From Agrobacterium larrymoorei (GTDB lineage: Bacteria; Pseudomonadota; Alphaproteobacteria; Rhizobiales; Rhizobiaceae), in assembly GCF_013322225.1 (NCBI RefSeq), contig NZ_JAAMFB010000015.1, positions 47,218-111,217 of the forward strand: 64,000 nucleotides of DNA, read 5' to 3'. Below, one piece after another: positions 9,342 through 29,389 of this stretch. The position numbers and the translations under genes are program-made. The first letter of the stretch is position 1; each line of letters opens with the position of its first letter. The notes beneath the pieces were generated by a model. That model saw nothing but the letters and a program-made list of their open reading frames with translations. It had not been told where the DNA came from and searched no databases.

Positions 9342-10073
9342 TCAAGCGTTTTCGCGACGGCGATCGCCACGATCGCCACGCTCACGGCTTGCAGGACCCT
9401 GAGCATCGTTTTCGAGCGTACGACGCTCGGAAGCCATCGGATCGTGCTCAAGGATTTCGCCCTTGAAGATCCAGACCTTGATGCCGCAGATACCGAAAGC
9501 GGTTTCGGCTTCAGCCGTACCGTAGTCGATGTCGGCACGCAGCGTATGAAGCGGAACGCGGCCTTCGCGGTACCATTCGGTACGAGCGATTTCCGCGCCG
9601 CCAAGACGGCCTGCGCAGGTGATCTTGATGCCTTCTGCGCCAAGGCGCAGAGCGGACTGTACGGCGCGCTTCATGGCGCGACGGAAAGCCACGCGGCGTT
9701 CCAGCTGCTGGGCAATCGACTGAGCAACGAGCGTTGCATCGACTTCCGGCTTGCGCACTTCAACGATGTTGAGGTGCGTTTCGGAGCTGGTCATCTCGGA
9801 GATCTTCTTGCGAAGCTTCTCGATGTCAGCGCCCTTCTTGCCGATGATAAGGCCCGGACGAGCAGAGTGAATGGTCACGCGGCACTTCTTGTGTGGGCGC
9901 TCAATCACGACCTTTGCAATACCGGCCTGCTTCAGCTCCTTCACGAGGTAGGCACGGATAGCAAGGTCTTCATGCAGCAGGTTACCGTATTCGTTGGTGT
10001 CCGCATACCAGCGGCTATCCCACGTACGGTTAATGCCGAGGCGGAAGCCGATTGGATTGATTTTCTGACCCAT
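9342..10073 (-). CDS. rpsC: 30S ribosomal protein S3
   Basis: 243 aa. An N-terminal KH domain (about residues 39-107, with the loop [15 protein letters not shown]) is followed by the S3 C-terminal domain ([20 protein letters not shown]). The tail is charged. S3 forms part of the mRNA entry channel. The start overlaps the rplV stop by one base (TAATG), so the two are translationally coupled. Confidence 0.98.
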   Translation of the reverse strand: MGQKINPIGFRLGINRTWDSRWYADTNEYGNLLHEDLAIRAYLVKELKQAGIAKVVIERPHKKCRVTIHSARPGLIIGKKGADIEKLRKKISEMTSSETHLNIVEVRKPEVDATLVAQSIAQQLERRVAFRRAMKRAVQSALRLGAEGIKITCAGRLGGAEIARTEWYREGRVPLHTLRADIDYGTAEAETAFGICGIKVWIFKGEILEHDPMASERRTLENDAQGPASRERGDRGDRRRENA

Positions 10074-10462
10074 TATGCGGCCTCCCCTTTTTCCTCGACT
10101 TCACGAACAACGATCGTGAGGTGAGAGAACGGCTTTTCGATGCGCGATGCACGGCCACGACCACGAGCATGGAAACGCTTCATGGTAATGGACTTGCCAA
10201 CATAGGCCTCGGCGACGACGAGAGCGTCGACGTCGAGGTCATGGTTGTTTTCAGCGTTTGCGATAGCCGATTCCAGCGTCTTCTTGACGGTGGAAGCGAT
10301 ACGCTTGCGCGAGAACTCGAGCTCGGCGAGAGCGCGATCAACCTTCTTGCCACGGATAAGAGCGGCGACCAGGTTCAGTTTCTGGGGGCTGACGCGGAGC
10401 GTACGGGCAATGGCTTGAGCCTCATTGTCCTTCAGCCGGCGTTCGGTCTTAGCCTTCGCCAT
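10073..10462 (-). CDS. rplV: 50S ribosomal protein L22
   Basis: 129 aa. Conserved [20 protein letters not shown] and the tunnel-lining beta hairpin around [21 protein letters not shown]22 lines the peptide exit tunnel with L4; no insertion or deletion in the hairpin is evident. Gap to rpsS is 2 bases. Confidence 0.98.
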   Translation of the reverse strand: MAKAKTERRLKDNEAQAIARTLRVSPQKLNLVAALIRGKKVDRALAELEFSRKRIASTVKKTLESAIANAENNHDLDVDALVVAEAYVGKSITMKRFHARGRGRASRIEKPFSHLTIVVREVEEKGEAA

Positions 10463-10464
10463 GA

Positions 10465-10743
10465 TTACTTCCTCTTTGCCTTCTTGTCCGCGCCATGACC
10501 GTAATAGGTCCGGGTCGGAGAGAATTCACCGAACTTGTGACCGACCATGTCTTCGTTGACGGAGACGGGCACATGCTTGCTGCCGTTGTAAACGCCGAAG
10601 GTCAGACCTACGAACTGCGGCAGGATCGTGGAGCGACGGCTCCAGATCTTGATTACTTCACTTCTTCCGCCAGCGCGTACCTTCTCAGCCTTAGCGAGAA
10701 GATAACCGTCAACAAACGGACCTTTCCATACTGAACGAGCCAC
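10465..10743 (-). CDS. rpsS: 30S ribosomal protein S19
   Basis: 92 aa ([16 protein letters not shown]) with the signature [19 protein letters not shown] and [19 protein letters not shown] at the end. S19 forms a complex with S13 in the 30S head near the A site. Confidence 0.98.
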   Translation of the reverse strand: MARSVWKGPFVDGYLLAKAEKVRAGGRSEVIKIWSRRSTILPQFVGLTFGVYNGSKHVPVSVNEDMVGHKFGEFSPTRTYYGHGADKKAKRK

Positions 10744-10758
10744 TTGAGACTTCCTCTC

Positions 10759-11595
10759 TTACTTCTTGCGCTGATGGCGCGAACGCATGATGAACTTGTC
10801 GGTCGACTTGTTCGAGCGGGTGCGCTTGCCCTTGGTAGGCTTGCCCCATGGCGTCACTGGGTGACGACCACCGGACGTGCGACCTTCACCACCACCGTGT
10901 GGGTGGTCGACCGGGTTCATGACAACGCCGCGAACATGCGGACGCTTGCCGCGCCAACGCGAACGACCGGCCTTGCCGTCGTTGATGTTGCCGTGGTCCG
11001 CGTTGGAAACAGCACCGATCGATGCGAGGCAGGAGCCGTGCACCAGACGCTGTTCACCGGAGTTGAGACGCAGGATTGCCATGCCGGCATCGCGGCCAAC
11101 GAGCTGTGCGTACGTACCGGCGGAGCGAGCGATCTGACCGCCCTTGCCCGGCTTCATCTCGACGTTATGGATGATCGAGCCGACTGGAATGTACTGAAGC
11201 GGCATTGTGTTGCCTGGCTTCACGTCCACTGCCTTGTCGGAGGCGATCACCTTGTCACCAGCAGCAATACGCTGTGGCGCGAGAATGTAAGCCTGTTCGC
11301 CGTCCGTGTATGTCACGAGCGCGATGAATGCGGTGCGGTTAGGGTCATATTCCAGACGCTCGACCGTACCTTCAACGTCGAACTTACGACGCTTGAAGTC
11401 TACCAGACGGTAGGTCCGCTTGTGACCGCCGCCCTGGAAACGAACGGTGATCCGGCCCTGGTTGTTACGGCCACCCTTCGAAGAGAGACCCTGCGTCAGG
11501 GCCTTTACCGGCTTGCCCTTGTAGAGCGAAGCGCGGTCCACAATAACCAGCTGGCGCTGGCTAGGTGTGGTCGGATTGAAACTTTTCAATGCCAT
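10759..11595 (-). CDS. rplB: 50S ribosomal protein L2
   Basis: 278 aa. OB-fold RNA-binding domain in the N-terminal half, SH3-like domain in the C-terminal half, and the signature [19 protein letters not shown] containing the histidine long implicated in peptidyl transferase centre assembly. Normal length. Gap of 44 bases to rplW. Confidence 0.98.
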   Translation of the reverse strand: MALKSFNPTTPSQRQLVIVDRASLYKGKPVKALTQGLSSKGGRNNQGRITVRFQGGGHKRTYRLVDFKRRKFDVEGTVERLEYDPNRTAFIALVTYTDGEQAYILAPQRIAAGDKVIASDKAVDVKPGNTMPLQYIPVGSIIHNVEMKPGKGGQIARSAGTYAQLVGRDAGMAILRLNSGEQRLVHGSCLASIGAVSNADHGNINDGKAGRSRWRGKRPHVRGVVMNPVDHPHGGGEGRTSGGRHPVTPWGKPTKGKRTRSNKSTDKFIMRSRHQRKK

Positions 11596-11639
11596 TGTAT
11601 TTGTTCCCTTTTGGGTCTTTGCCCGCTTGGGCCTAACCT

Positions 11640-11933
11640 TTAGAGTCCGGTGGACACGTCGATGGATTGACCTTCAGCAAGCGTGACGATCGCCTTCTTG
11701 ACGTCCTTCTGCTTGCCAGCGAATCCACGGAAACGGCGCGTCTTACCCTTGCGGATAAGCGTGTTCACACCCGTGACCTTGACGCCGAAGAGAGCTTCGA
11801 TTGCTGCCTTGATTTCAGGCTTCGAAGCGTCCTTGGCGACGTTGAATACGACCTGGTTCTGTTCGGATACCAGCGTCGACTTTTCGGTGATCGAAGGAGA
11901 TACGATCACATCGTAGTGGCGAAGATCCGTCAT
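11640..11933 (-). CDS. rplW: 50S ribosomal protein L23
   Basis: 97 aa ([20 protein letters not shown]) with [20 protein letters not shown] and [21 protein letters not shown]23 is the main contact for trigger factor and SRP at the tunnel exit. Its ATG overlaps the rplD stop by 4 bases, implying coupled translation. Confidence 0.97.
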   Translation of the reverse strand: MTDLRHYDVIVSPSITEKSTLVSEQNQVVFNVAKDASKPEIKAAIEALFGVKVTGVNTLIRKGKTRRFRGFAGKQKDVKKAIVTLAEGQSIDVSTGL

Positions 11934-12550
11934 TTGAACCGCTCCTCGAGGGCTTCAACCGCAGCCTTGGACAGCACGAGCTTGCCGCGGCGCAGGATGT
12001 CGTAAACGTTGATGCCCTGAACCGGCAGAACGTCCACATTCGGGATGTTCTGAGCTGCGAGCTTGAAGTTGCCATCAAGTTCTGCGCCGCCGATTACGAG
12101 AGCGTTGGTCAGGCCGAGCGAAGCAAAGTTGCCCAGCAGAGCCTTTGTCTTTGCGTCCGATGCGATGAGCTGATCGACGATGATCAGTTCTTCAGCCTTT
12201 GCCTTTGCAGACAGGGCGAGGCGCAGGCCGAGCGCACGAACCTTCTTGGGAAGATCATGAGCGTGGCTGCGAACGACTGGGCCGTGGGCCTTGCCGCCGC
12301 CGCGGAACTGCGGTGCGCGAGCCGAATGGTGACGAGCGCGGCCCGTACCCTTCTGCTTGTACATCTTGGCGCCCGTGCGGGAAACTTCCGAACGGTTCTT
12401 GGACTTGTGCGTTCCCTGCTGCTTCTTGGCAAGCTGCCAGCGAACGACGCGGGCCAGAATGTCCTGGCGTGGATCGAGGCCGAAAATTTCGTCCGACAGG
12501 GCTACCTTGCCGGCGTCTTTTCCCTCGAGGGTCTTGACGTTCAATTCCAT
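11930..12550 (-). CDS. rplD: 50S ribosomal protein L4
   Basis: 206 aa. The extended loop region [20 protein letters not shown] (about residues 65-84) reaches into the exit tunnel. In enteric bacteria L4 represses the S10 operon by binding its leader; here a folded 206-base spacer between rpsJ and rplC is a candidate target, but no L4 site could be recognised. Confidence 0.97.
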   Translation of the reverse strand: MELNVKTLEGKDAGKVALSDEIFGLDPRQDILARVVRWQLAKKQQGTHKSKNRSEVSRTGAKMYKQKGTGRARHHSARAPQFRGGGKAHGPVVRSHAHDLPKKVRALGLRLALSAKAKAEELIIVDQLIASDAKTKALLGNFASLGLTNALVIGGAELDGNFKLAAQNIPNVDVLPVQGINVYDILRRGKLVLSKAAVEALEERFK

Positions 12551-12562
12551 GATAAGGCTCCC

Positions 12563-13204
12563 TTACTTCGCAGCCGACTTAACGGCATCGCGGACAACGA
12601 TCCAGGAACCCTTGGACCCAGGTACAGCGCCCTTGACGAGGATCAAACCGCGATCTTCGTCGGTCGAGACCACTTCCAGATTCTGGGTGGTGACGCGTGT
12701 GCTACCCATATGGCCAGCCATGCGCTTGCCCTTCCAGACCTTGCCCGGATCCTGGTTCGAACCGGTCGAACCATGCGCACGGTGCGAGATCGAGTTACCG
12801 TGAGAAGCGCGACCACCACCGAAGTTGTGACGCTTCATCGAACCGGCAAAACCTTTACCGATCGTGGTGCCTGTGACGTCGACCAGCTGGCCGGCTTGAA
12901 AATGATTTGCGGTCAGTGTTGCACCGACGTCGATCAGGTTCTCAGCGGAGACCCGGAATTCGACGAGCTTTGCTTTCGGCTCGACATTGGCAGCAGCGAA
13001 ATGGCCGCGAAGCGCCTTTGTCGTGTTCTTGACCTTGGACTGGCCGGCACCGAGCTGAACTGCGATGTAGCCATTCTTGTCTTCCGTGCGCTGGGCAACG
13101 ACTTGTACGTTATCCATGCGCAATACTGTTACCGGGATATGTTCACCAGCGTCGTTATAGACGCGGGTCATTCCCAGCTTTTGTGCAATCACACCTGAAC
13201 GCAT
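12563..13204 (-). CDS. rplC: 50S ribosomal protein L3
   Basis: 213 aa ([20 protein letters not shown]), with the central loop [19 protein letters not shown], which contains the glutamine/asparagine-rich region that PrmB methylates in other bacteria. L3 initiates 50S assembly and approaches the peptidyl transferase centre. It is separated from rpsJ by a 206-base structured spacer. Confidence 0.97.
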   Translation of the reverse strand: MRSGVIAQKLGMTRVYNDAGEHIPVTVLRMDNVQVVAQRTEDKNGYIAVQLGAGQSKVKNTTKALRGHFAAANVEPKAKLVEFRVSAENLIDVGATLTANHFQAGQLVDVTGTTIGKGFAGSMKRHNFGGGRASHGNSISHRAHGSTGSNQDPGKVWKGKRMAGHMGSTRVTTQNLEVVSTDEDRGLILVKGAVPGSKGSWIVVRDAVKSAAK

Positions 13205-13410
13205 TGGTTCATTCCTCTTGCGAGCCTTGAAGGGAAAACCCTTATCGGCCTTTGTTAAGGAGTTCCCTTCGACATCTCACGATGTTTCCGGTCTCCGGAT
13301 TGGAAGACGTTGGATTACTCCACGTACCTTCCTTGTTATTGGCCCTCACCCAAAAAAGTGAGTTCCGGTCTCGTTGTATCGGCCTTTGCTTTCGCTAGGA
13401 GGCCGAGGTC
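13205..13410 (-). promoter_or_regulatory. Structured 206-base spacer between rpsJ and rplC
   Basis: In this otherwise tight cluster the spacer holds at least four hairpins: CGGCCT/AGGCCG (13380-13405), CTCAC/GTGAG (13345-13362), TCCGG/CCGGA (13287-13299) and ACATC/GATGT (13272-13285). The words ATCGGCCTTTG occur near both ends (about 13243 and 13378). It could be an r-protein-binding leader for rplC and following genes, or contain processing sites. Structure seen; role inferred. Confidence 0.45.
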
Positions 13411-13719
13411 TTAGAGCTTGATTTCAACATCAACGCCCGCAGCGAGGTCGAGCTTCATCAGCGCGTCCACAGTCTGCGGAGTAGGGTCAACGATGTCGAG
13501 AAGACGCTTGTGCGTCCGCATTTCGAACTGCTCACGGCTCTTCTTATCCACGTGGGGAGAACGGTTAACAGTAAATTTTTCAATGCGGGTAGGCAGCGGA
13601 ACCGGGCCGCGAACGCTGGCGCCGGTGCGCTTGGCGGTCGACACGATTTCACGGGTAGAGGCATCGAGGATCCGGTGGTCAAACGCCTTGAGGCGGATAC
13701 GGATATTCTGGCCGTTCAT
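13411..13719 (-). CDS. rpsJ: 30S ribosomal protein S10 / NusE
   Basis: 102 aa ([19 protein letters not shown]) with the signature [21 protein letters not shown]10 acts in the 30S head and, as NusE, links NusG/NusB to RNA polymerase. It is the first gene of the S10 cluster: a tuf terminator lies upstream and a predicted promoter is at 13909-13937. Confidence 0.98.
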
Positions 13720-13976
13720 TCGTCTTGTCCTTGTTCTTTATTATTGATTTCCGCACGCGGAAATACATGAACCTAGTTGATCGTGGCGCCGCAGATTTTC
13801 AAAAATCGAGAGGAATGCGTGATCGCAACCCAATCATTTCGTTTGTCTGTATTGCTAATCACCCGAATCCGCAATCGCTTGCGACTCCGGCGGTGAATGT
13901 GAGTGCGCGTTTACGCGCTTTCACCGAAATTTTCAAGCACTAAAGTGCAGCGCCGATATGCTTTTTCATCAAAAGT
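13720..13976. other. rpsJ upstream region (leader and promoter)
   Basis: No gene seen between rpsJ and the tuf1 terminator. From the predicted promoter the rpsJ mRNA would have a leader of about 180 nt, including a perfect hairpin ATTTCCG/CGGAAAT (13747-13764) just upstream of the rpsJ ribosome binding site. The palindrome GCGCGTTTACGCGC (13905-13918) overlaps the -10. Confidence 0.5.
13909..13937 (-). promoter_or_regulatory. Predicted promoter of the S10 cluster
   Basis: Minus strand CTTGAA-N17-GTAAAC. The -35 begins with the alphaproteobacterial CTTG, and the -10 shares TAAAC with the predicted promoters of tuf2, tRNA-Trp, tRNA-Pro and rpsM. Pattern match only. Confidence 0.5.
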
Positions 13977-14006
13977 CCGGCGGCGGTGTTTCTACACCGC
14001 CGCCGG
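13977..14006 (-). terminator. Terminator after tuf copy 1
   Basis: A perfect 13-bp GC-rich stem (CCGGCGGCGGTGT and its complement) with a 4-base loop, 22 bases after the tuf stop, followed on the minus strand by ACTTTTG. It ends the str operon. Confidence 0.8.
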
Positions 14007-14028
14007 CCAGAATTACAGTCGTTCGAAA

Positions 14029-15204
14029 TTATTCGATGATCGAGGCAACGATGCCGGCGCCGACGGTACGGCCGCCTTCGCGGATAGCGAAGCGCAGCTT
14101 TTCTTCCATCGCGATCGGAACGATCAGTTCGACTTCAACGGTGACGTTGTCGCCTGGCATAACCATTTCCGTGCCTTCTGGAAGCGAAACAATACCGGTC
14201 ACGTCCGTCGTACGGAAGTAGAACTGAGGACGGTAGTTCGTGAAGAACGGCGTATGACGGCCGCCTTCTTCCTTCGTCAGGATGTAGGCTTCTGCCATGA
14301 ACTTCTTGTGCGGCTTCACAGAACCTGGCTTGCAAAGGATCTGACCACGCTCGACGCCGTCACGGGTAACGCCGCGAACCAGTGCGCCGATGTTGTCGCC
14401 AGCCTGGCCCTGATCGAGCAGCTTGCGGAACATTTCAACGCCGGTAACCGTCGTCTTCGACGTTGCCTTGATGCCGACGATTTCGACTTCTTCGCCAACC
14501 TTGACGATACCGCGCTCAACGCGACCCGTCACAACCGTACCACGGCCAGAGATCGAGAACACGTCTTCGATCGGCATCAGGAACGGCTGGTCGATTGGAC
14601 GCTCAGGCGTCGGAATGTAGGCGTCAACCTGAGCCATCAGCTCGCGGATTGCGTCTTCACCGATCTTCTTGTCAGAGTCTTCAAGAGCTGCAAGAGCCGA
14701 ACCCTTGACTATTGGAATATCGTCGCCTGGGAAGTCGTAGGACGACAGAAGTTCGCGAACTTCAAGCTCAACGAGCTCGAGCAGTTCTGCGTCGTCAACC
14801 TGGTCGACCTTGTTGAGGAACACGACGATCGCCGGAACGCCCACCTGACGAGCAAGCAGGATGTGCTCGCGGGTCTGTGGCATTGGGCCGTCAGCAGCAG
14901 AGCAAACCAGGATCGCGCCGTCCATCTGCGCAGCACCGGTAATCATGTTCTTCACGTAGTCGGCGTGGCCGGGGCAGTCGACGTGCGCATAGTGACGGTT
15001 TGGCGTCTCATACTCTACGTGGGCCGTCGAAATCGTGATACCACGAGCCTTTTCTTCAGGAGCGGCGTCGATTTGGTCATACGCCTTGAACTCGCCGAAG
15101 AACTTCGTGATCGCTGCAGTCAAAGACGTCTTGCCGTGGTCAACGTGACCGATCGTGCCGATGTTGACGTGCGGCTTATTGCGCTCAAACTTGCTCTTTG
15201 CCAT
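14029..15204 (-). CDS. tuf: Elongation factor Tu, copy 1
   Basis: 391 aa. GTPase that delivers aminoacyl-tRNA to the ribosome. G1 motif GHVDHGKT at residues 19-26, G3 DCPGHADY near 80, G4 NKVD near 135; domains II and III complete. It is the last gene of the str operon, 66 bases after fusA. The gene appears identical to copy 2 (33441-34616) apart from the last sense codon (GAA here, GAG there), while flanking sequence is unrelated. Confidence 0.98.
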   Translation of the reverse strand: MAKSKFERNKPHVNIGTIGHVDHGKTSLTAAITKFFGEFKAYDQIDAAPEEKARGITISTAHVEYETPNRHYAHVDCPGHADYVKNMITGAAQMDGAILVCSAADGPMPQTREHILLARQVGVPAIVVFLNKVDQVDDAELLELVELEVRELLSSYDFPGDDIPIVKGSALAALEDSDKKIGEDAIRELMAQVDAYIPTPERPIDQPFLMPIEDVFSISGRGTVVTGRVERGIVKVGEEVEIVGIKATSKTTVTGVEMFRKLLDQGQAGDNIGALVRGVTRDGVERGQILCKPGSVKPHKKFMAEAYILTKEEGGRHTPFFTNYRPQFYFRTTDVTGIVSLPEGTEMVMPGDNVTVEVELIVPIAMEEKLRFAIREGGRTVGAGIVASIIE

Positions 15205-15270
15205 TAGTGGCTCTCCATTCTGGTCCCTAAGCGGGAATAAACTTTAAATCTCGTTTGGGGCGTACCCCGG

Positions 15271-17370
<2,100 letters not shown>

Positions 17371-17397
17371 AACGGACTGCCTTTCGGATCGGTTAGA

Positions 17398-17880
<483 letters not shown>

Positions 17881-17945
17881 TCAACTTTGAATGACGCTTT
17901 ACCACGCGGAGAACCTCGCGCAGCGCCGGAATTTGTGAAGCCGAA

Positions 17946-18317
17946 TTACTTCGGACGCTTTGCACCGTACTTCGAACGACGCTGCTTACGGTTCTTGACG
18001 CCCTGCGTATCGAGAACACCACGGATGATGTGGTAACGAACGCCCGGCAAGTCCTTTACGCGGCCGCCGCGGATCATGACGACAGAGTGTTCCTGAAGGT
18101 TGTGACCTTCACCAGGAATGTAGCCGATGACTTCGAAGCCGTTGGTCAGGCGGATCTTGGCAACCTTACGAAGAGCCGAGTTAGGCTTCTTAGGGGTCGT
18201 CGTGTAAACGCGTGTGCAAACGCCGCGCTTCTGTGGGTTTTCCTGCAGAGCAGGAACCTTGTTACGCTTTACCTGTGCCTGACGTGGCTTACGGATCAGC
18301 TGGTTTACGGTAGGCAT
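17946..18317 (-). CDS. rpsL: 30S ribosomal protein S12
   Basis: 123 aa, starting at ATG 18315-18317 ([15 protein letters not shown]); 44 upstream in-frame codons lie in the leader. The decoding-centre loops [12 protein letters not shown] (Lys43) and [13 protein letters not shown] (Lys88) carry the wild-type residues, so no streptomycin-resistance change at these positions. First gene of the str operon, after a leader of about 260 nt. Confidence 0.97.
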
Positions 18318-18843
18318 ATAACCATCCCTTGCAAAAACTACTTTAGCCACTCTTGACGAGTGGCGGCTATACCGTTTCCGGCAACGATGCACGCATAGCC
18401 TCATGCGCAAAACGTGGCCCGATCCGGTTTTCACGGATGGACCACTCAATGCAGAGGACGTAAATTCTTACGTCTTGCGTGCAACATTCGTGTCTCGTAC
18501 GTGTTTTTGGTTCCCTGTTTGAGGTGATGTCCGGAACGAGTCATCCCAGACGGCCAAACCTCACATTGGCTCCGATGGCGGGCGTACTACTGTTTTAGCC
18601 AGCTTTCGTCAAGGGTGAATCCGAATTTAGTCCTCACGCCGCAGGCCGCAACGCCTTGGGAACAGGCGTTTCGAAAGGGATTTACCATAAAGCCCCTCCC
18701 CGTTTAAGGTTTTCCCATTCAAGCCTTTGGCTTTTCATAAAATCCGTCTATTGATTCCCTCAAGGCGACCACAGGAACAAAAGCCGCTGGCCAAGTTTCG
18801 GACATGGTCCCACGAACACAGTTTATAAAAGAGGAATCGCGTC
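18318..18843. other. str operon leader/promoter and upstream spacer
   Basis: No gene seen. The rpsL-side half is the str mRNA leader and contains hairpins CCACTC/GAGTGG (18347-18363) and GACGTAA/TTACGTC (18457-18474). The right half (18614-18843) should hold the promoter of the rightward gene at 18844, but no clear -35/-10 was found. GGAAC at 18775 with AGTT 15 bases later is an imperfect EcfG-type match. Confidence 0.5.
18585..18613 (-). promoter_or_regulatory. Predicted str operon promoter
   Basis: Minus strand CTTGAC-N17-GTAGTA: a perfect alphaproteobacterial -35 and optimal spacing in a long leader upstream of rpsL. Expected start site near 18578. Confidence 0.65.
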
Positions 18844-19137
18844 ATGATCACAGAACCAGACAACGACAACGGACGCGACGACGCCATGGTCTTCATCGTT
18901 ATTGGCAAAGCCTATGAGCGCGAAGACGAAGACGGCATCGACATTCACATCATCCTGCGCGCGCCGGACGATGACACCGCTGTCCGCGAAGCCCTTAACG
19001 CTCTGTCCGAAGAAGGCTTTCTCGAAGCAGACCTGGATCAGATCGGAATGCTCACCGAAATCCCCGATGAAGAGCCACATGCGTCCGCCTATCAGGGCGC
19101 ATTAGAAGGTGAAGTGGCGATTATCCGGTTTGCTTAA
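18844..19137 (+). CDS. Conserved hypothetical small acidic protein
   Basis: 97 aa, strongly acidic (MITEPDNDNGRDDAM start; EREDEDGIDIHIILRAPDDD). It begins at ATG 18844 with AGAGGAA nearby. I recognise no catalytic motif. The middle, IHIILRAPDDDTAVREALNAL, reads like an alternating strand-helix fold, so a small regulatory or protein-binding domain is plausible; similar proteins of unknown function occur in rhizobia. It is transcribed away from the str operon and faces mazF. Confidence 0.75.
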   Translation: MITEPDNDNGRDDAMVFIVIGKAYEREDEDGIDIHIILRAPDDDTAVREALNALSEEGFLEADLDQIGMLTEIPDEEPHASAYQGALEGEVAIIRFA

Positions 19138-19142
19138 TTCAC

Positions 19143-19177
19143 GCCTGAGCGCACTACGCTTGCTGGCGCGCTCAGGC
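19143..19177. terminator. Inverted repeat between convergent genes
   Basis: GCGCTCAGGC pairs with GCCTGAGCGC (10 bp, 15-base loop) between the ends of the small acidic gene and mazF, overlapping the mazF stop. It could end transcription from both sides, but neither side has a clear T-run. Confidence 0.45.
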
Positions 19178-19495
19178 TATACCGACAAAGACCGCTAGTG
19201 ATCGCGTGATTGAAAGCAACATGTCGTCGTCTATACGACCAAACGCTGGCCCAATCTTTTCACGCATAACCGTCATCGACTTATCGACCATGACCTGAGA
19301 CGGCTTCGTCAAACCGTTTTGAGGCGACGGAGTAACCGTAATACGGATGAAGGGTGCTTCAACCAGCGTTCCTGAAAGCAATAATACGGTAACAGTCGCT
19401 GTTTCTGAAAAGTAATCCGACTGGATAACAAGAGCCGGGCGCGGCTTTCCGAAATCGCCAGAGACAGAAACAGTCACAAAATCCCCTCGCCTCAC
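19172..19495 (-). CDS. mazF: MazF/PemK-family mRNA interferase toxin
   Basis: 107 aa, starting at GTG 19493-19495; the GTGA overlaps the antitoxin stop by 4 bases, a usual toxin-antitoxin arrangement. The family signature is present: RRGDFVTVS near the N-terminus, then FGKPRPALVIQSDYF, and PSQVMVDKSMTVMREKIG. Family members are ribosome-independent endoribonucleases that cut mRNA at short motifs. It is transcribed together with the antitoxin gene upstream. Catalytic-type arginine and serine/threonine positions appear intact, so the toxin is probably functional. Confidence 0.88.
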   Translation of the reverse strand: MRRGDFVTVSVSGDFGKPRPALVIQSDYFSETATVTVLLLSGTLVEAPFIRITVTPSPQNGLTKPSQVMVDKSMTVMREKIGPAFGRIDDDMLLSITRSLAVFVGIA

Positions 19496-19716
19496 TCGGA
19501 AGCCTCATCAGCCAAGTCAGCCAACGCAGCGTCCGCGAATGCATCGAATTCAATGTCATGCGCATCGGCAATAGCCACCGCTACTGCCTGACGACGACAC
19601 TCTTCTGCGAAACCAGTACGTCGCGTGTCTGGCACCCATATTTGAACCGGACGAAGGCCAGAGGCACGCATGGCTTCGCGCCGCTTGTGCACACGTTGAT
19701 TAACCGAGGTCACCAT
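19492..19716 (-). CDS. mazE: MazE-like antitoxin (DUF3018 family)
   Basis: 74 aa, starting at ATG 19714-19716 with GGAGAAGTGAT upstream; the 29 further in-frame codons would run through the promoter. N-terminal part (VNQRVHKRREAMRASGLRPVQ) looks like the DNA-binding half, followed by IWVPDTRRTGFAEECRRQ, typical of the DUF3018 antitoxins that pair with MazF. The acidic C-terminus (FDAFADAALADLADEASE) is the likely toxin-neutralising part. It overlaps mazF by 4 bases and is preceded by a palindromic operator, consistent with autoregulation. Confidence 0.88.
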   Translation of the reverse strand: MVTSVNQRVHKRREAMRASGLRPVQIWVPDTRRTGFAEECRRQAVAVAIADAHDIEFDAFADAALADLADEASE

Positions 19717-19733
19717 ATCACTTCTCCAAAAAT

Positions 19734-19773
19734 TGTTACATGTAACAGTATACGTGGAGACTTTGTATGTAAA
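19734..19773 (-). promoter_or_regulatory. mazEF promoter with palindromic operator
   Basis: A perfect 14-bp palindrome TGTTACATGTAACA (19734-19747) abuts a -10 TATACT (19747-19752) on the minus strand, with TTTACA (19768-19773) 15 bases upstream as a possible -35. The palindrome covers the expected start site, where an antitoxin-toxin complex could repress the operon. Confidence 0.65.
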
Positions 19774-19834
19774 GTGTGGGTTCTTCATGCACCACTGACT
19801 CACTTAACTTGGTACTCGGCTCCGGGAGAAACGG

Positions 19835-20380
19835 ATGAAGGATCGTTGGATACAAACAAGTGAGACGGAGGATGTGGCAGGATCAATCCGCCACGCTATA
19901 CGAGCAGCACAGTTCGTTGCCGAGGACCCCTTAGCGTGGAAATGGGTCGTATTGGCGTTGCATTCGGCGCTACAAGGCGCATGCGTTTGCCACCTTACCA
20001 CAACTGCAACTCCATTGGGTGCAGTAACCAAACGCAACGCCCTCGAGTGGCATGCCTATTTTGAAAACTCCGTTACTGATCCTAAAGTCAAACCGCCAGA
20101 CATCTATTTGATGGCGCTTCCAGATTTGCTTCTAGCCGTGAGGAAACCTTATTCAGCTGGGGATCGCAGCAATGCTGCCGGTATCGTAATCAATCAAACT
20201 GAATTGCGTTGGTTACGGCGCTTTCACGTAGATATCAGGAACCAGTTCGTGCATTTTGCGCCGATGGGTTGGTCAATTGACATGTCAGGAATTCCCGAGA
20301 TTGCAAAGCTAATGGCGCGTTATCGGAGAAATTCTTTCGGTCGGATGGGCTTTTCGGCACCAAAGCCTTGCCAAACGTGA
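19835..20380 (+). CDS. Hypothetical protein with HEPN-type RX4H motif
   Basis: 181 aa, not recognised as a named family. ATG 19835 has CGGGAGAAACGG upstream. It looks helical; WKWVVLALHSALQGACVC (residues 35-52) is a conserved-looking hydrophobic helix, and residues 135-140 are RNQFVH, matching the RX4-6H signature of HEPN-superfamily ribonucleases and nucleotidyltransferase partners (a polar Asn after the Arg is typical). It stands alone, pointing away from the adjacent mazEF. A HEPN assignment is inference; other helical proteins can carry such a motif by chance. Confidence 0.6.
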   Translation: MKDRWIQTSETEDVAGSIRHAIRAAQFVAEDPLAWKWVVLALHSALQGACVCHLTTTATPLGAVTKRNALEWHAYFENSVTDPKVKPPDIYLMALPDLLLAVRKPYSAGDRSNAAGIVINQTELRWLRRFHVDIRNQFVHFAPMGWSIDMSGIPEIAKLMARYRRNSFGRMGFSAPKPCQT

Positions 20381-20562
20381 AGAAATGCAGAGAAGCCTCC
20401 AAGCTTTGGGAAAAATCGAGTGGCCCGTATATGTCCCAGTTGCTACCGAGACGGTAGTTGAAACGGACTGAAGGCTGTCGTTTCGTAGCTGTTCTTATCG
20501 AACTAGACGAGAGCTGAACACACCGTAAGCCTACCGCCTTAAATCGTTCTTTGAAACGCAAA

Positions 20563-20586
20563 AACGCCCGGATCACTCCGGGCGTT
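20563..20586 (-). terminator. Terminator after rpoC
   Basis: A 10-bp stem AACGCCCGGA/TCCGGGCGTT with a 4-base loop, followed on the minus strand by TTTGCGTTTC; with the preceding A-rich arm (TTTTT on that strand) it is a clear Rho-independent terminator 55 bases past rpoC. It may also stop transcription from the HEPN-like gene on the plus strand (TTTCTATTTC follows). Confidence 0.85.
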
Positions 20587-20641
20587 TCTATTTCAACCAG
20601 CCAGAACCTCTTTACGAAGCCCCCCCCGCCCTGACGACCGA

Positions 20642-24850
<4,209 letters not shown>

Positions 24851-24862
24851 GCCTTGTCTCCT

Positions 24863-25020
24863 TAAGGGGTGGAGCCCCTTGCTTGCATCTGGCGCGATCT
24901 TTCCCGGGCTGACCGGCCAGTGCTTCAAACATGGATCTATCCGCAAAATGCGGCGAAAGTGTCCATTCACGAACAAGCATCCGTGAGCGAACTGGCAGGC
25001 GCCCTTTTGAAGCGCCTGCC
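24863..25020 (-). promoter_or_regulatory. rpoB-rpoC spacer with two hairpins
   Basis: Hairpin GGCAGGCGC/GCGCCTGCC (24994-25020, 9 bp) lies just after the rpoB stop; AAGGGG/CCCCTT (24863-24879) lies directly next to the rpoC ribosome binding site. Neither is followed by a T-run. They may be processing or translation-tuning elements. Confidence 0.45.
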
Positions 25021-25030
25021 TTCTTTGATC

Positions 25031-29170
<4,140 letters not shown>

Positions 29171-29331
29171 CGTCGCTCCTTTAAAATTGCATCCGGGCCT
29201 GCAACGGACGGGAACCGATGGCCAGTCGACCCCGTCGAACAATGGGTAAATTCAATCTCGTTCCACATCCCGGATCGATCAGGCCGGATTGCCTTGATGA
29301 GCCGGTTCGGAACCATTCTCTTGAAGAACCC

Positions 29332-29369
29332 ATTACCCAAGAACCGTTTTCACGCGGTTCTTGGGTAAT
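29332..29369 (-). promoter_or_regulatory. Perfect 15-bp hairpin in the rplL-rpoB spacer
   Basis: ATTACCCAAGAACCG pairs perfectly with CGGTTCTTGGGTAAT across an 8-base loop. Its position between rplL and rpoB is that of the RNase III processing site in enteric bacteria, and a long perfect duplex is what RNase III would need. Processing here is inferred. Confidence 0.55.
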
Positions 29370-29389
29370 CGGTTTCAACAAAGTAACAA

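Noticed and set aside
13903..15207. Plus-strand open frame of 434 codons, repeated at 33273-34634
   Set aside because: The shared sequence is the mirror image of the duplicated tuf genes, not a repeated gene of its own.
18775..18800. EcfG-type promoter for the gene at 18844
   Set aside because: GGAAC is followed by AGTT at N15, which fits neither the spacing nor the -10 consensus well.
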